Shown here in pieces: positions 1-6,095 of a DNA stretch of 6,688 nt. Location: the NCBI GenBank assembly GCA_002423615.1, contig DIKO01000004.1:1-6688 (forward strand), written 5' to 3'. The translations under genes and the position numbers were made by a program. The notes below the pieces were generated by a model. That model worked only from the letters and a program-made list of their open reading frames with translations. It had not been told where the DNA came from and made no database searches. Source of the stretch: Desulfobacteraceae bacterium UBA5616 (GTDB lineage: Bacteria > Desulfobacterota > Desulfobacteria > Desulfobacterales > UBA5616). Each line of letters begins with the position of its first letter. The stretch's first letter is position 1.

Positions 1-42
1 CATGCTTTATTGTATGGGAAAGCTCTTTTAACGGGGATTGTG

Positions 43-735
43 ATGAAAACAAAATTCTGGGCAATGTTGACGGTTGTGGTGATGCTGATGAAGGCCGGAG
101 ATTCGGCTGCGAAAGACCCGATCCAGCCGTCCGCTTCGGGCGAATCGGATCCTGTGCTGGCCAAGGTTCTCGACGGTGTGGAAGACCGTTACCTCATTAC
201 GGGTTTTTCCGCCCGGTTTGTACAGATATCCACCATCAAGGCCATGGATATCTCGGACACGGCCACTGGGAAACTCTTTGTCAAACCGCCCGGAAAAATG
301 AGATGGGTGTATGAATCTCCGGACCCCCAGATCATTGTTTCAGACGGAGAAAACCTCTGGATTTACCGCCCTGACGACAACCAGGTCATGACGGGCAAAT
401 CCCCATCCTTTTTCGGTGACGGCAGGGGCGCCGGCTTTCTGTCGGATATCGGCATGATCCGGAAAAAATTCAAAATCTCCCTTGAAAAGGCCGAAGACCC
501 GGATGTTTACATGCTGAAGCTGATTCCGGACAAAAATTCACTGGAGATCGCATCCATCTTTCTGTATGTGGACAAACCGCATTTCAATCTGGTCAGAATC
601 ACCACCTATAATGCTTACGACGACGAGACCCGGGTGGACTTTTTCGACATTGAATTCGACCAGTCCCCCAATGAGGAATTATTTAAATTCGTCATACCGG
701 AGGGGGTGGATATCTTCGGAATAGACGAGCAATAA
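43..735 (+). CDS. lolA: Outer-membrane lipoprotein carrier protein LolA
   Basis: Periplasmic chaperone that takes mature lipoproteins from the inner-membrane LolCDE complex and carries them to the outer membrane. The 230-residue product starts with a Sec signal peptide: Lys2 and Lys4, a hydrophobic stretch at about 5-16, and likely cleavage near SAA at 21-23. The LolA fold follows: FSARFVQ at 55-61, GKLFVKPPGKMRWVYESP at 76-93, SDGENLWIYRPDDNQV at 100-115, and the C-terminal FKFVIPEGVDIF at 214-225. These are the family's usual landmarks, and the length is slightly above typical LolA (about 200) because of a linker after the signal peptide. I chose the ATG at 43 because it starts the signal peptide directly, with a weak GGGG at 33-36. 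An in-frame TTG at 10 would put 11 extra residues before it. nadA follows after 19 bases, so the two are probably co-transcribed. Family assignment is strong; substrate range cannot be read from sequence. Confidence 0.9.
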   Translation: MKTKFWAMLTVVVMLMKAGDSAAKDPIQPSASGESDPVLAKVLDGVEDRYLITGFSARFVQISTIKAMDISDTATGKLFVKPPGKMRWVYESPDPQIIVSDGENLWIYRPDDNQVMTGKSPSFFGDGRGAGFLSDIGMIRKKFKISLEKAEDPDVYMLKLIPDKNSLEIASIFLYVDKPHFNLVRITTYNAYDDETRVDFFDIEFDQSPNEELFKFVIPEGVDIFGIDEQ

Positions 736-754
736 ATGCGTAAGGGATAAAGCC

Positions 755-1651
755 ATGAACAGGAACATCAGGGAACTGGCCAAAAAACGAAACGCCGTGA
801 TCCTGGCCCATAACTACCAGCCCCCCGAAATTCAGGATATCGCCGATCTCTGCGGCGATTCCCTGGAATTGAGCATCAGGGCCTCAAAAACCGACGCCGA
901 CGTCATCGTGTTCTGCGGGGTCCATTTTATGGCCGAGACCGCTTCCATCCTGTCTCCGGACAAGACCATCCTGTTGCCCCGCCTGGACGCGGGCTGCCCC
1001 ATGGCCGACATGGTCACACCGGAAATGCTCAAAAGGGAATTAAGCCGGATCGGCGAGATGCCCGTTGTCACCTACGTCAACACATCCGCAGCGGTTAAAG
1101 CCATGTCCACCATCTGCTGCACCTCGGCCAATGCCGTGGAAGTCGTGAACAGCCTGGACGCGGATGAGATCCTCATGATCCCGGACCGGAACCTGGCCCG
1201 CAATACTGCTGCAAAAACCAAAAAGAAAATTCATTTCTGGGAGGGGCACTGTCCCATTCACGACCGGTTGACCCCGGAAGCGGTGTTGGAGAAAAAGCGG
1301 CGATACCCCGACGCCCTGTTCATGGCCCATCCCGAATGCAGGCCCGAAGTCGTGGCCCTGGCGGATGTTTCCCTGAGCACTTCGGGAATGATCCGATTCG
1401 CGGCGAATTCCGATCACAAAACCTTTATCGTGGGAACGGAAAAGGGAATGCTGTATCCGCTTCAAAAAGCCGCACCGGGCAAAATATTCATCCCCGCATC
1501 CGACGACATGTTCTGCGACAACATGAAAAAAATCACCCTGGAGGATGTGGCCATGAGCCTGGAGAGACTTTCAGGAGAAGTCAGAGTTCCGGCGGACATC
1601 CGGGAAAAGGCCCTGTCCGCCGTACAAAAGATGATTGCCCTTGCCCATTAA
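755..1651 (+). CDS. nadA: Quinolinate synthase NadA (4Fe-4S enzyme of NAD synthesis)
   Basis: Condenses iminoaspartate (made by NadB or aspartate dehydrogenase) with dihydroxyacetone phosphate to give quinolinate, the precursor of NAD. It is a cytosolic, oxygen-sensitive 4Fe-4S enzyme. The 298-residue length matches the short form of the family, as in Thermotoga. The three cluster cysteines are in place: Cys81 (DAGCPMADM), Cys166 (EGHCPIHDR) and Cys254 (DMFCDNMKK). Other family motifs are AHNYQPPEIQDIAD at 18-31, GDSLELS at 34-40, TYVNTSAAVKA at 106-116, TSANA at 123-127, HPEC at 192-195 and GTEKGMLYPL at 227-236. The ATG has an AAGGGA ribosome binding site at 742-747 with good spacing. Neither nadB nor nadC is adjacent; the gene sits behind lolA instead. 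A hairpin just after the stop could end the transcript. Confidence 0.97.
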   Translation: MNRNIRELAKKRNAVILAHNYQPPEIQDIADLCGDSLELSIRASKTDADVIVFCGVHFMAETASILSPDKTILLPRLDAGCPMADMVTPEMLKRELSRIGEMPVVTYVNTSAAVKAMSTICCTSANAVEVVNSLDADEILMIPDRNLARNTAAKTKKKIHFWEGHCPIHDRLTPEAVLEKKRRYPDALFMAHPECRPEVVALADVSLSTSGMIRFAANSDHKTFIVGTEKGMLYPLQKAAPGKIFIPASDDMFCDNMKKITLEDVAMSLERLSGEVRVPADIREKALSAVQKMIALAH

Positions 1652-1657
1652 GGCATT

Positions 1658-1685
1658 GTCGGGATATGAATCCCGACCTGCTTTT
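1658..1685 (+). terminator. Possible terminator hairpin after nadA
   Basis: A perfect 8-base stem (GTCGGGAT at 1658-1665, ATCCCGAC at 1670-1677) closes an ATGA tetraloop seven bases after the nadA stop. Only a short TTTT at 1682-1685 follows, five bases beyond the stem, so it is not a textbook intrinsic terminator. It is also the first of three palindromes in this spacer and may be a repeat element rather than a dedicated terminator. Confidence 0.35.
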
Positions 1686-1757
1686 CCTGCTTCGCAGTCC
1701 GGGTTTCCATACTCGGCATCAGACTTCGTTGGCCGGGTTTCCATACCCGGCATCTGA
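1658..1757. repeat. Cluster of three palindromes with a 25-base tandem repeat (REP-like)
   Basis: The spacer between the convergent nadA and yebC genes is almost wholly palindromic. Palindrome 1 is 1658-1677 (8-base stem). Palindromes 2 and 3 lie in two copies of a 25-base sequence, 1699-1723 and 1733-1757, which differ at two positions and have a 34-base period. In copy 2 the stem is GCCGGGT (1732-1738) with ACCCGGC (1745-1751) around a TTCCAT loop. In copy 1, CCGGGT (1699-1704) pairs with ACTCGG (1711-1716) in plus-strand RNA through one G-U pair. A small CTGC/GCAG hairpin (1687-1697) precedes copy 1. Position between convergent genes and the stem-loop architecture resemble REP/BIME elements. 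Whether it recurs in the genome cannot be seen here. Confidence 0.65.
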
Positions 1758-1760
1758 AGC

Positions 1761-2498
1761 TCAGTTCACCATCTCTTCCGGGATATCTGCATTGGTATAC
1801 ACCTTCTGAACGTCATCGCAATCTTCCAGCATATCCATCATGCGGATCATCTGCTCGGCTTCCTTGCCCGCAAGATCCATGGTGGTTTTGGGGAGCATGG
1901 TGATTTCAGCGTCCATACAGGGGATGCCCGCCTGATCCACGGCGGTTTTAACCGCCTCGAAATCTTCCGGGGCCGTGATGATTTCGAAGCTGCCGTCATC
2001 CTCGCGAACGTCCTCGGCCCCGGCCTCCAGGGCCGTCTCCATCAGCTTCTCCTCGTCCACGGCCGTCTTTTCCACCACGATATACCCTTTTTTGTCAAAC
2101 ATCCAGGCCACGCATCCGTTCTCGCCCAGGTTGCCGCCGGCCTTGCTGAAAATGTGCCGGATGTCCGCCACGGCCCGGTTTTTGTTATCCGTCAGGGACT
2201 CCACGATGACGGCGGCCCCGCCGGGACCGTACCCCTCGTAAATCAGTTCCTCGTAACTGACGCCCTCAAGGTCGCCCGTGCCTTTTTTGATGGCCCGTTC
2301 CACATTGTCCTTGGGCATGTTCTCATTTTTCGCCGCCAGGACGGCGCTTCGCAGACGGGGATTGGCGCCGGGGTCCCCGCCCCCCATTCTGGCGGCCACG
2401 GTGATTTCCTTGATCAGTTTGGTGAAAATTTTTCCGCGTTTGGCGTCCGCCGCACCTTTCTTGTGTTTGATGGTGGACCATTTGCTGTGACCTGACAT
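1761..2498 (-). CDS. yebC: YebC/PmpR/TACO1 family (DUF28) protein
   Basis: Cytosolic protein of a nearly universal family, long annotated as a transcriptional regulator (PmpR). The mitochondrial homologue TACO1 acts in translation, and bacterial members have been linked to relieving ribosome stalling. The 245-residue product is full length. It opens with the family signature MSGHSKWSTIKHKKGAADAKRG at 1-22, split here as MSGHSKWSTI and KHKKGAADAKRG. Then come FTKLIKEI at 25-32, GGGDPGANPRLR at 39-50, AKNENMPKDNVERAIKKG at 56-73, YEGYGPGGAAVIVE at 87-100 and TDNKNRA at 103-109. The acidic C-terminal half (140-245) matches domains 2 and 3. AGGAGG (complement of 2504-2509) lies five bases before the ATG. 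It is the last gene of the radA-rlmE-yebC run, 20 bases after rlmE. Family membership is certain; the regulatory versus translational role is not decided by this sequence. Confidence 0.95.
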   Translation of the reverse strand: MSGHSKWSTIKHKKGAADAKRGKIFTKLIKEITVAARMGGGDPGANPRLRSAVLAAKNENMPKDNVERAIKKGTGDLEGVSYEELIYEGYGPGGAAVIVESLTDNKNRAVADIRHIFSKAGGNLGENGCVAWMFDKKGYIVVEKTAVDEEKLMETALEAGAEDVREDDGSFEIITAPEDFEAVKTAVDQAGIPCMDAEITMLPKTTMDLAGKEAEQMIRMMDMLEDCDDVQKVYTNADIPEEMVN

Positions 2499-2518
2499 GT
2501 TTTCCTCCTGATAAAACC

Positions 2519-3181
2519 CTATGCGGTTTCCTCTTGTTCCGTTAATTCCGGAACTTCCGCCTCGATTTGTTTGTTCAAGCCGATGATGTAAATCTCCTTG
2601 CTGGCCTTTCGGGTGCTCCTGGGCTTATAGATCTTACAGCTCTGGAAGGTCTCCTTCACCAGGGCCAGAAACCGGTCGAAATCCTCCCCCTGAAATATCT
2701 TGCAGACAAAGGAACCGCCGGGAACCAGGGTTTTCCGGGCGATCAACAAAGCCGTCTCGCACAAATTATAACTCCTGGCCGAGTCCACATGTTTGTTGCC
2801 GGTGGTGTCCGGCGCCATATCGCTCAGCACCACATGGAATTTTTTGCCCCCGGGCGTTAAAACCGCCACATCCACAATAAAAACATCTTCCTTTAAAACC
2901 CTGACATTTTGGGGCAACTGGACGGTCAGCGCCCTTACGTCCACCCCGACGACCATCCCTTTGTCGCCGACTTCCTCAGCAGTATACATCAGCCAGGACC
3001 CCGGGGCGCATCCCAGATCCAGGACCCTGCCCCCTTTCCTCATCAGATGAAATTTCTGTTGAATTTCCTTCAGCTTGTAAACGGATCTGGCGGGGTATTT
3101 TTCCTGCCGTGCCTTGCGGGAATAGTGATCTTCCCAGTCGTTACGTTTGGTCCGGTTCTGTTTCATATGTTTTTCGGCCAT
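2519..3181 (-). CDS. rlmE: 23S rRNA 2'-O-methyltransferase RlmE (FtsJ/RrmJ)
   Basis: SAM-dependent methyltransferase that modifies the 2'-OH of a uridine in the A loop of 23S rRNA (U2552 in E. coli), a late step of 50S assembly. The 220-residue product has a basic N-terminus, the SAM-binding motif I LDLGCAPGSW at 54-63, and the full K-D-K-E catalytic set: Lys36 (RSVYKL), Asp121 (LSDMAP), Lys161 (VCKIFQG) and Glu196 (KEIYIIG). The YKPRSTRKASKE segment at 185-196 is typical of RlmE. A Glu-rich tail of about 12 residues extends past the core. The first ATG has AAGG (complement of 3191-3194) nine bases upstream; an internal Met6 has no ribosome binding site. It lies 23 bases after radA and 20 before yebC on the same strand, so all three are probably translated from one mRNA. 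The absence of a second domain and the intact catalytic set favour RlmE over other FtsJ-fold enzymes. Confidence 0.95.
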   Translation of the reverse strand: MAEKHMKQNRTKRNDWEDHYSRKARQEKYPARSVYKLKEIQQKFHLMRKGGRVLDLGCAPGSWLMYTAEEVGDKGMVVGVDVRALTVQLPQNVRVLKEDVFIVDVAVLTPGGKKFHVVLSDMAPDTTGNKHVDSARSYNLCETALLIARKTLVPGGSFVCKIFQGEDFDRFLALVKETFQSCKIYKPRSTRKASKEIYIIGLNKQIEAEVPELTEQEETA

Positions 3182-3204
3182 TTAAGTCAACCTTGCATCG
3201 ACAG

Positions 3205-4572
3205 TTAAAATAAAAATTCCATGGCCTGGCCGACGGTCTTGACCCCCACGATTTCAATTCCCCTGACATCCACGGAGCGTTTCAGGTTGTTCTCCGGCAT
3301 CAGGCAACGCTTAAACCCCATTTTCCGGCATTCGGCAACCCGTATTTCAACCTGGCCTACGGCCCTCACCTCTCCGGTAAGGCCGACTTCCCCGAAAACC
3401 ACCGTGCCGTCAAAAACCGGCTTGTCCAGAAAACTGGAGGCTATGGCGGCTATAATCCCCATGTCCATGGCAGGCTCGCCCACTTTCACCCCGCCGGCCA
3501 CATTCATGAAAATGTCATGGCCCATTAAATTCAGCCCGAGTTTTTTTTCCATCACCGCCACCAGGAGGGCCACCCGGTTCTGGTCCAGCCCCAGAATGGT
3601 CCTCCGGGGATTTCCGAAGCTCGTTCCGGCGGCCAGGGCCTGCAGTTCAAGCAGGATGGGACGGGCGCCTTCCATGCTGGCCGTCACCACGGAACCGGGG
3701 ACATCGGCCGGTCTTTCGGATAAAAACAATTCCGAGGGATTCTCCACCCCTTCCAGTCCCCCTTCCTTCATCTCGAACACGCCGATTTCATTGGTGGACC
3801 CGAACCGGTTTTTAACGGCCCTTAAAATCCTGAACATGTGATTCCTGTCCCCTTCGAAATACAGTACGGTGTCCACCATGTGCTCCAGAAGCCGGGGGCC
3901 GGCGATGGCCCCGTCCTTGGTCACATGTCCCACCAGAAAAATGGGGATGTGGGTCTGCTTGGCGGCCATCATCAGCTGGACGGCGGATTCCCTCACCTGG
4001 CTGACGCTCCCGGGCGCGGATGCCAATTCCGGATTGAAAAGGGTCTGAATGGAATCCACTACCATGACCGCGGGTTTTTCAGCGGACATCATGTTCAGGA
4101 TGGCTGCAACATCGATCTCCGAAGCCACCAGCAGATTTTCAGAAACCGTTTGAAGCCTCCGGCTCCGGATTCGCAGCTGGCGAAGGGATTCCTCCCCGGA
4201 CACATACAGCACCTTGTGGCCGGCCTCGGCCAGCCCATAAAAGGCCTGAAGCATCAGGGTGGACTTGCCGATACCCGGGTCTCCGCCGATAAGCACCAGT
4301 GTTCCGGGAACAAGCCCTCCCCCGAGCACCCGGTCCAGCTCGTTAATTCCGGTGTGGATCCGGTACTCGTCATCCAGTTCAACCGTATCGATGGGAACCG
4401 GTTTCCGGTCCCCGCCGGATGACAATGTGCCCGCCGGCCCGGCCGGCCGCTGGACCCGGGTTTCCTCCACCAGGGTGTGCCACTGGTCGCAATCAGGGCA
4501 TTTGCCCATCCATTTCGCGGTCTGATACCCACAGTTTTGGCAGCAGAAAATGGTTCTGGATTTTTTTTTCAC
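3205..4572 (-). CDS. radA: DNA repair protein RadA (Sms)
   Basis: RecA-like ATPase that processes recombination intermediates and promotes branch migration. From a GTG start at 4572 the product has 455 residues, close to the family norm of about 450-460. Domains in order: a zinc finger with Cys11, Cys14, Cys25 and Cys28 (CQNC, CPDC); Walker A GGDPGIGKST at 96-105; Walker B ending in VDSIQT at 172-177; the RadA-specific KNRFG at 254-258; and a C-terminal Lon-like domain from about 280, with VAGGVKVGEPAMDMG at 358-372 and GEVGLTGEVR at 394-403. An in-frame ATG at 4629 would add 19 residues. I prefer the GTG because RadA proteins normally begin 8-10 residues before the first cysteine and the ATG has no Shine-Dalgarno sequence. 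The GTG's own ribosome binding site is also weak, so the start is uncertain. An A9 tract directly follows the GTG. First gene of the radA-rlmE-yebC run. Confidence 0.95.
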   Translation of the reverse strand: MKKKSRTIFCCQNCGYQTAKWMGKCPDCDQWHTLVEETRVQRPAGPAGTLSSGGDRKPVPIDTVELDDEYRIHTGINELDRVLGGGLVPGTLVLIGGDPGIGKSTLMLQAFYGLAEAGHKVLYVSGEESLRQLRIRSRRLQTVSENLLVASEIDVAAILNMMSAEKPAVMVVDSIQTLFNPELASAPGSVSQVRESAVQLMMAAKQTHIPIFLVGHVTKDGAIAGPRLLEHMVDTVLYFEGDRNHMFRILRAVKNRFGSTNEIGVFEMKEGGLEGVENPSELFLSERPADVPGSVVTASMEGARPILLELQALAAGTSFGNPRRTILGLDQNRVALLVAVMEKKLGLNLMGHDIFMNVAGGVKVGEPAMDMGIIAAIASSFLDKPVFDGTVVFGEVGLTGEVRAVGQVEIRVAECRKMGFKRCLMPENNLKRSVDVRGIEIVGVKTVGQAMEFLF

Positions 4573-4632
4573 GTCACGGGCCCGTTTCAATTTCGTTATG
4601 ATTTGACAATCTGCTTCATACCATGCCATTTA

Positions 4633-4721
4633 AGGAGGATCAAGCAACGGATTTTAAGTCGAAAACATTGCATGAACATCCTCCTCCCGGTGGGGATTTT
4701 CAATTGCAGTTCAACAGGAGG
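4633..4721 (+). promoter_or_regulatory. Candidate ribosome-site-masking elements upstream of the transglycosylase gene
   Basis: Three short elements lie in the divergent intergenic region: AGGAGGAT at 4633-4640, ATCCTCCT at 4678-4685, and the ribosome binding site AGGAGG at 4716-4721, eight bases before the ATG at 4730. The middle element is a perfect 8-base complement of the first and a 6-base complement of the third, so the two pairings exclude each other. GAA at 4674-4676 could also pair with TTC at 4722-4724 across a three-base bulge. This would permit masking and release of the ribosome site if the transcript starts upstream of 4633, which is not shown. Purine-rich ribosome-site-like sequences are common, so coincidence is quite possible. 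Confidence 0.25.
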
Positions 4722-4729
4722 TTCCCTAC

Positions 4730-5617
4730 ATGACGCGCAACCGGTTCAGGGTTTGTCAAATTTTTGTGACCGCAGGTCTTTTTCTGGCTGTTTTAACGGC
4801 TTTTCCGGTTTCTGTTTCCCTTGGCGACGATCAAAGGCCGTGGCTGTTCGCCTCCCTTCAGAATCGCCTCATTGCCGACGGATTCGGCGGGGATACCATT
4901 CACCGGATATATTCGTCTCCGGAAGTATCCTTCTACGGCAAGGTCATCAGCAGTTATTTCATGCACCGCGAGGGAAAACTCAATTACGGGCAATTCACCG
5001 CGGCCGAGAACATCCGGAATGCCAGGGCTTACATGGAAAGTCATCAGAAAGACCTTTCCCGGGCCGAAGGCCTGTTCGGCGTCGACAAGACGGTCATCAC
5101 CGCCATCATGCTGGTGGAAACCCGCCTGGGGACCTACTTGGGAAACAATAACATTCTGAACATCCTCTCCACCATGGCCTCCCTCAAGGACCCTTCCAAC
5201 CGGGACCTGCTGTGGCAGGAGCAGTTGACGGACCGGGACATATCCCGCGAAGAGTATGACGCCAAGGCCCTTCGAAAAGCCGATTGGGCTTACCGGGAAC
5301 TCAAGGCCTTTCTCTCCTATTCGGACCGGCACGGCAAGGACCCCGTGACCCTGAAGGGGTCCTACGCCGGCGCCATGGGCATCGCCCAGTTCATGCCCAG
5401 CAATATCCTGCTGCTGGGCAAGGACGGGGACGGGGATCACGTCATAGACCTTTTCACCCATCCCGACGCTATTTTCAGCATCGCCAATTACCTGAAGCAC
5501 TACGGCTGGCGTCCGGGCATGGACAGGGAAAACGCCTACAAGGTGATTTATCACTACAATCACAGTGAGCCCTATGTGAACACGGTTCTGGATATTTCCG
5601 AACTGCTGAAAGGTTGA
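4730..5617 (+). CDS. MltB-like lytic murein transglycosylase (GH103, SLT_2)
   Basis: Periplasmic enzyme that cleaves the MurNAc-GlcNAc bond of peptidoglycan to leave 1,6-anhydro-MurNAc ends. The 295-residue product has a basic N-terminus and a hydrophobic stretch at about 11-31, fitting a Sec signal peptide. Cys9 is not in a lipobox, so unlike E. coli MltB this looks soluble or membrane-tethered rather than lipidated. The catalytic glutamate is Glu130 in MLVETRLGTYLG (127-138). GSYAGAMGIAQFMPSN at 210-225 matches the conserved substrate-groove motif, and DGDGDHVIDL at 232-241 the EF-hand-like calcium loop of the MltB (Slt35) fold. NYLKHYGW at 253-260 and YHYNHSEPYV at 274-283 are further family landmarks. 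It is somewhat shorter than E. coli MltB (361) and ends with the catalytic domain, with no C-terminal peptidoglycan-binding domain. CAGGAGG at 4715-4721 supports the start. The next small membrane gene begins at or just after its stop. Confidence 0.92.
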   Translation: MTRNRFRVCQIFVTAGLFLAVLTAFPVSVSLGDDQRPWLFASLQNRLIADGFGGDTIHRIYSSPEVSFYGKVISSYFMHREGKLNYGQFTAAENIRNARAYMESHQKDLSRAEGLFGVDKTVITAIMLVETRLGTYLGNNNILNILSTMASLKDPSNRDLLWQEQLTDRDISREEYDAKALRKADWAYRELKAFLSYSDRHGKDPVTLKGSYAGAMGIAQFMPSNILLLGKDGDGDHVIDLFTHPDAIFSIANYLKHYGWRPGMDRENAYKVIYHYNHSEPYVNTVLDISELLKG

Positions 5618-5631
5618 TCAGGTATATCAAG

Positions 5632-5859
5632 ATGGATATCAAAACGGCGATCACCATCGTTTTCATCAGCATCCCCTTTTTCCTCGCATCCGTCTGGGCC
5701 ATCGTGGATGTGGGGCAGAAGGATTTCGGCTCCACCGGCAAAAAAGCGCTGTGGGGCCTGACCGCCTCGATTCCCTTCATCGGCTTTCTCATTTACCTGA
5801 TTTTCGGGTTCAGAAAAGGAAAAAACAGCCTTGAGTGTCGTTTCCCGGCAAGAAAATGA
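5632..5859 (+). CDS. Small two-helix membrane protein, PLDc_N-like
   Basis: From the ATG at 5632 it encodes 75 residues with two predicted membrane helices, about 5-25 and 40-60, joined by a short polar loop (DVGQKDFGSTGKK, 26-38), and a basic tail. The pattern of helix, VD near the helix end, DF, KK-LW, then a proline-containing helix ending in IYLIFGFRKGK matches the PLDc_N domain. That domain is found at the N-terminus of cardiolipin synthases and also as stand-alone small proteins of unknown role. No phospholipase D HKD motif is present, so no catalytic activity is implied. AGG at 5620-5622 is a modest ribosome binding site for this ATG. An in-frame TTG at 5614 overlaps the transglycosylase stop and would add six residues. 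Tight spacing implies co-transcription with the transglycosylase gene. The family call comes from motif shape only. Confidence 0.8.
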   Translation: MDIKTAITIVFISIPFFLASVWAIVDVGQKDFGSTGKKALWGLTASIPFIGFLIYLIFGFRKGKNSLECRFPARK

Positions 5860-5860
5860 T

Positions 5861-5889
5861 TTGACAAACAACCTCCTTTTTTATATCTC
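5861..5889 (+). promoter_or_regulatory. Sigma-70-type promoter for tRNA-Glu
   Basis: A perfect -35 box TTGACA lies at 5861-5866. An AT-rich -10 region, TTATATCT, lies at 5881-5888; TATATC (5882-5887) gives a 15-base spacer, TATCTC (5884-5889) a 17-base one. The tRNA begins at 5909, so a start site near 5895 would leave a short leader for RNase P to remove. The exact -10 hexamer is uncertain. Confidence 0.55.
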
Positions 5890-5908
5890 TCTCACCACTT
5901 AAAAACAT

Positions 5909-5983
5909 GGTCCCATCGTCTAGTGGTCAGGACGTCGGCCTCTCACGCCGGTAACACGGGTTCGAATCCCGTTGGGATCACCA
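5909..5983 (+). tRNA. tRNA-Glu (anticodon CTC)
   Basis: A complete 75-base tRNA with encoded CCA (5981-5983). The acceptor arm GGTCCCA (5909-5915) pairs with TGGGATC (5973-5979), including one G-U pair, and A5980 is the discriminator. The anticodon stem is TCGGC (5935-5939) with GCCGG (5947-5951), opened by a U-G pair. The loop CTCTCAC (5940-5946) contains anticodon CTC at 5942-5944, which reads GAG. The T arm is ACGGG TTCGAAT CCCGT (5956-5972). The D-arm sequence TCGTCTAGTGGTCAGGA is typical of bacterial tRNA-Glu. It has its own upstream promoter and downstream terminator, and no other tRNA is visible nearby. Confidence 0.96.
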
Positions 5984-5998
5984 GGGTTTCATCAATCC

Positions 5999-6028
5999 GG
6001 GGTTTTTTTTTAAAAACCTCCTTTTTTT
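5999..6028 (+). terminator. Rho-independent terminator after tRNA-Glu
   Basis: The stem GGGGTTTTT (5999-6007) pairs with AAAAACCTC (6012-6020) through a TTTT loop, with one G-U pair. A run of seven T (6022-6028) follows after one C. It lies 16 bases past the CCA end of the tRNA. The stem is AT-rich towards the loop but GC-rich at its base, next to the U tract, as expected for an intrinsic terminator. It also isolates the tRNA unit from the gene at 6096. Confidence 0.75.
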
Positions 6029-6095
6029 GGCATTTGCATTTCTCATGAATTTATTGATTTCCAAATCCGGATCTTACCACAAGGAGACAACGGAC

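Noticed and set aside
10..42. TTG start 11 codons upstream of the lolA ATG
   Set aside because: It would place extra residues before a well-formed signal peptide and has no ribosome site visible within the few upstream bases.
1040..1465. 141-codon minus-strand frame inside nadA
   Set aside because: Fully inside a gene with all catalytic cysteines intact; antisense shadow.
1699..1757. CRISPR array
   Set aside because: Only two 25-base copies with a nine-base gap; spacer far too short and the repeats are strong palindromes better explained as REP-like.
3221..3841. 206-codon plus-strand frame opposite radA
   Set aside because: Shadow of the radA coding strand; its Pro/Ser/Thr-rich low-complexity translation fits no family.
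4603..4631. Perfect TTGACA at 4603-4608 as a plus-strand promoter for the transglycosylase gene
   Set aside because: No acceptable -10 hexamer occurs at 15-19 bases; the candidates match the consensus at only one or two positions.
4651..4656. TAAAAT on the minus strand as a radA -10 box
   Set aside because: Good hexamer, but the best -35 (TGTTCA, 16-base spacer) is poor, so it is not listed as a promoter.
4477..5151. 224-codon plus-strand open frame, including an ATG at 4672, overlapping the transglycosylase start
   Set aside because: It runs antisense through the radA N-terminus and out of frame through the transglycosylase, with no ribosome site at its start and no protein-like composition.
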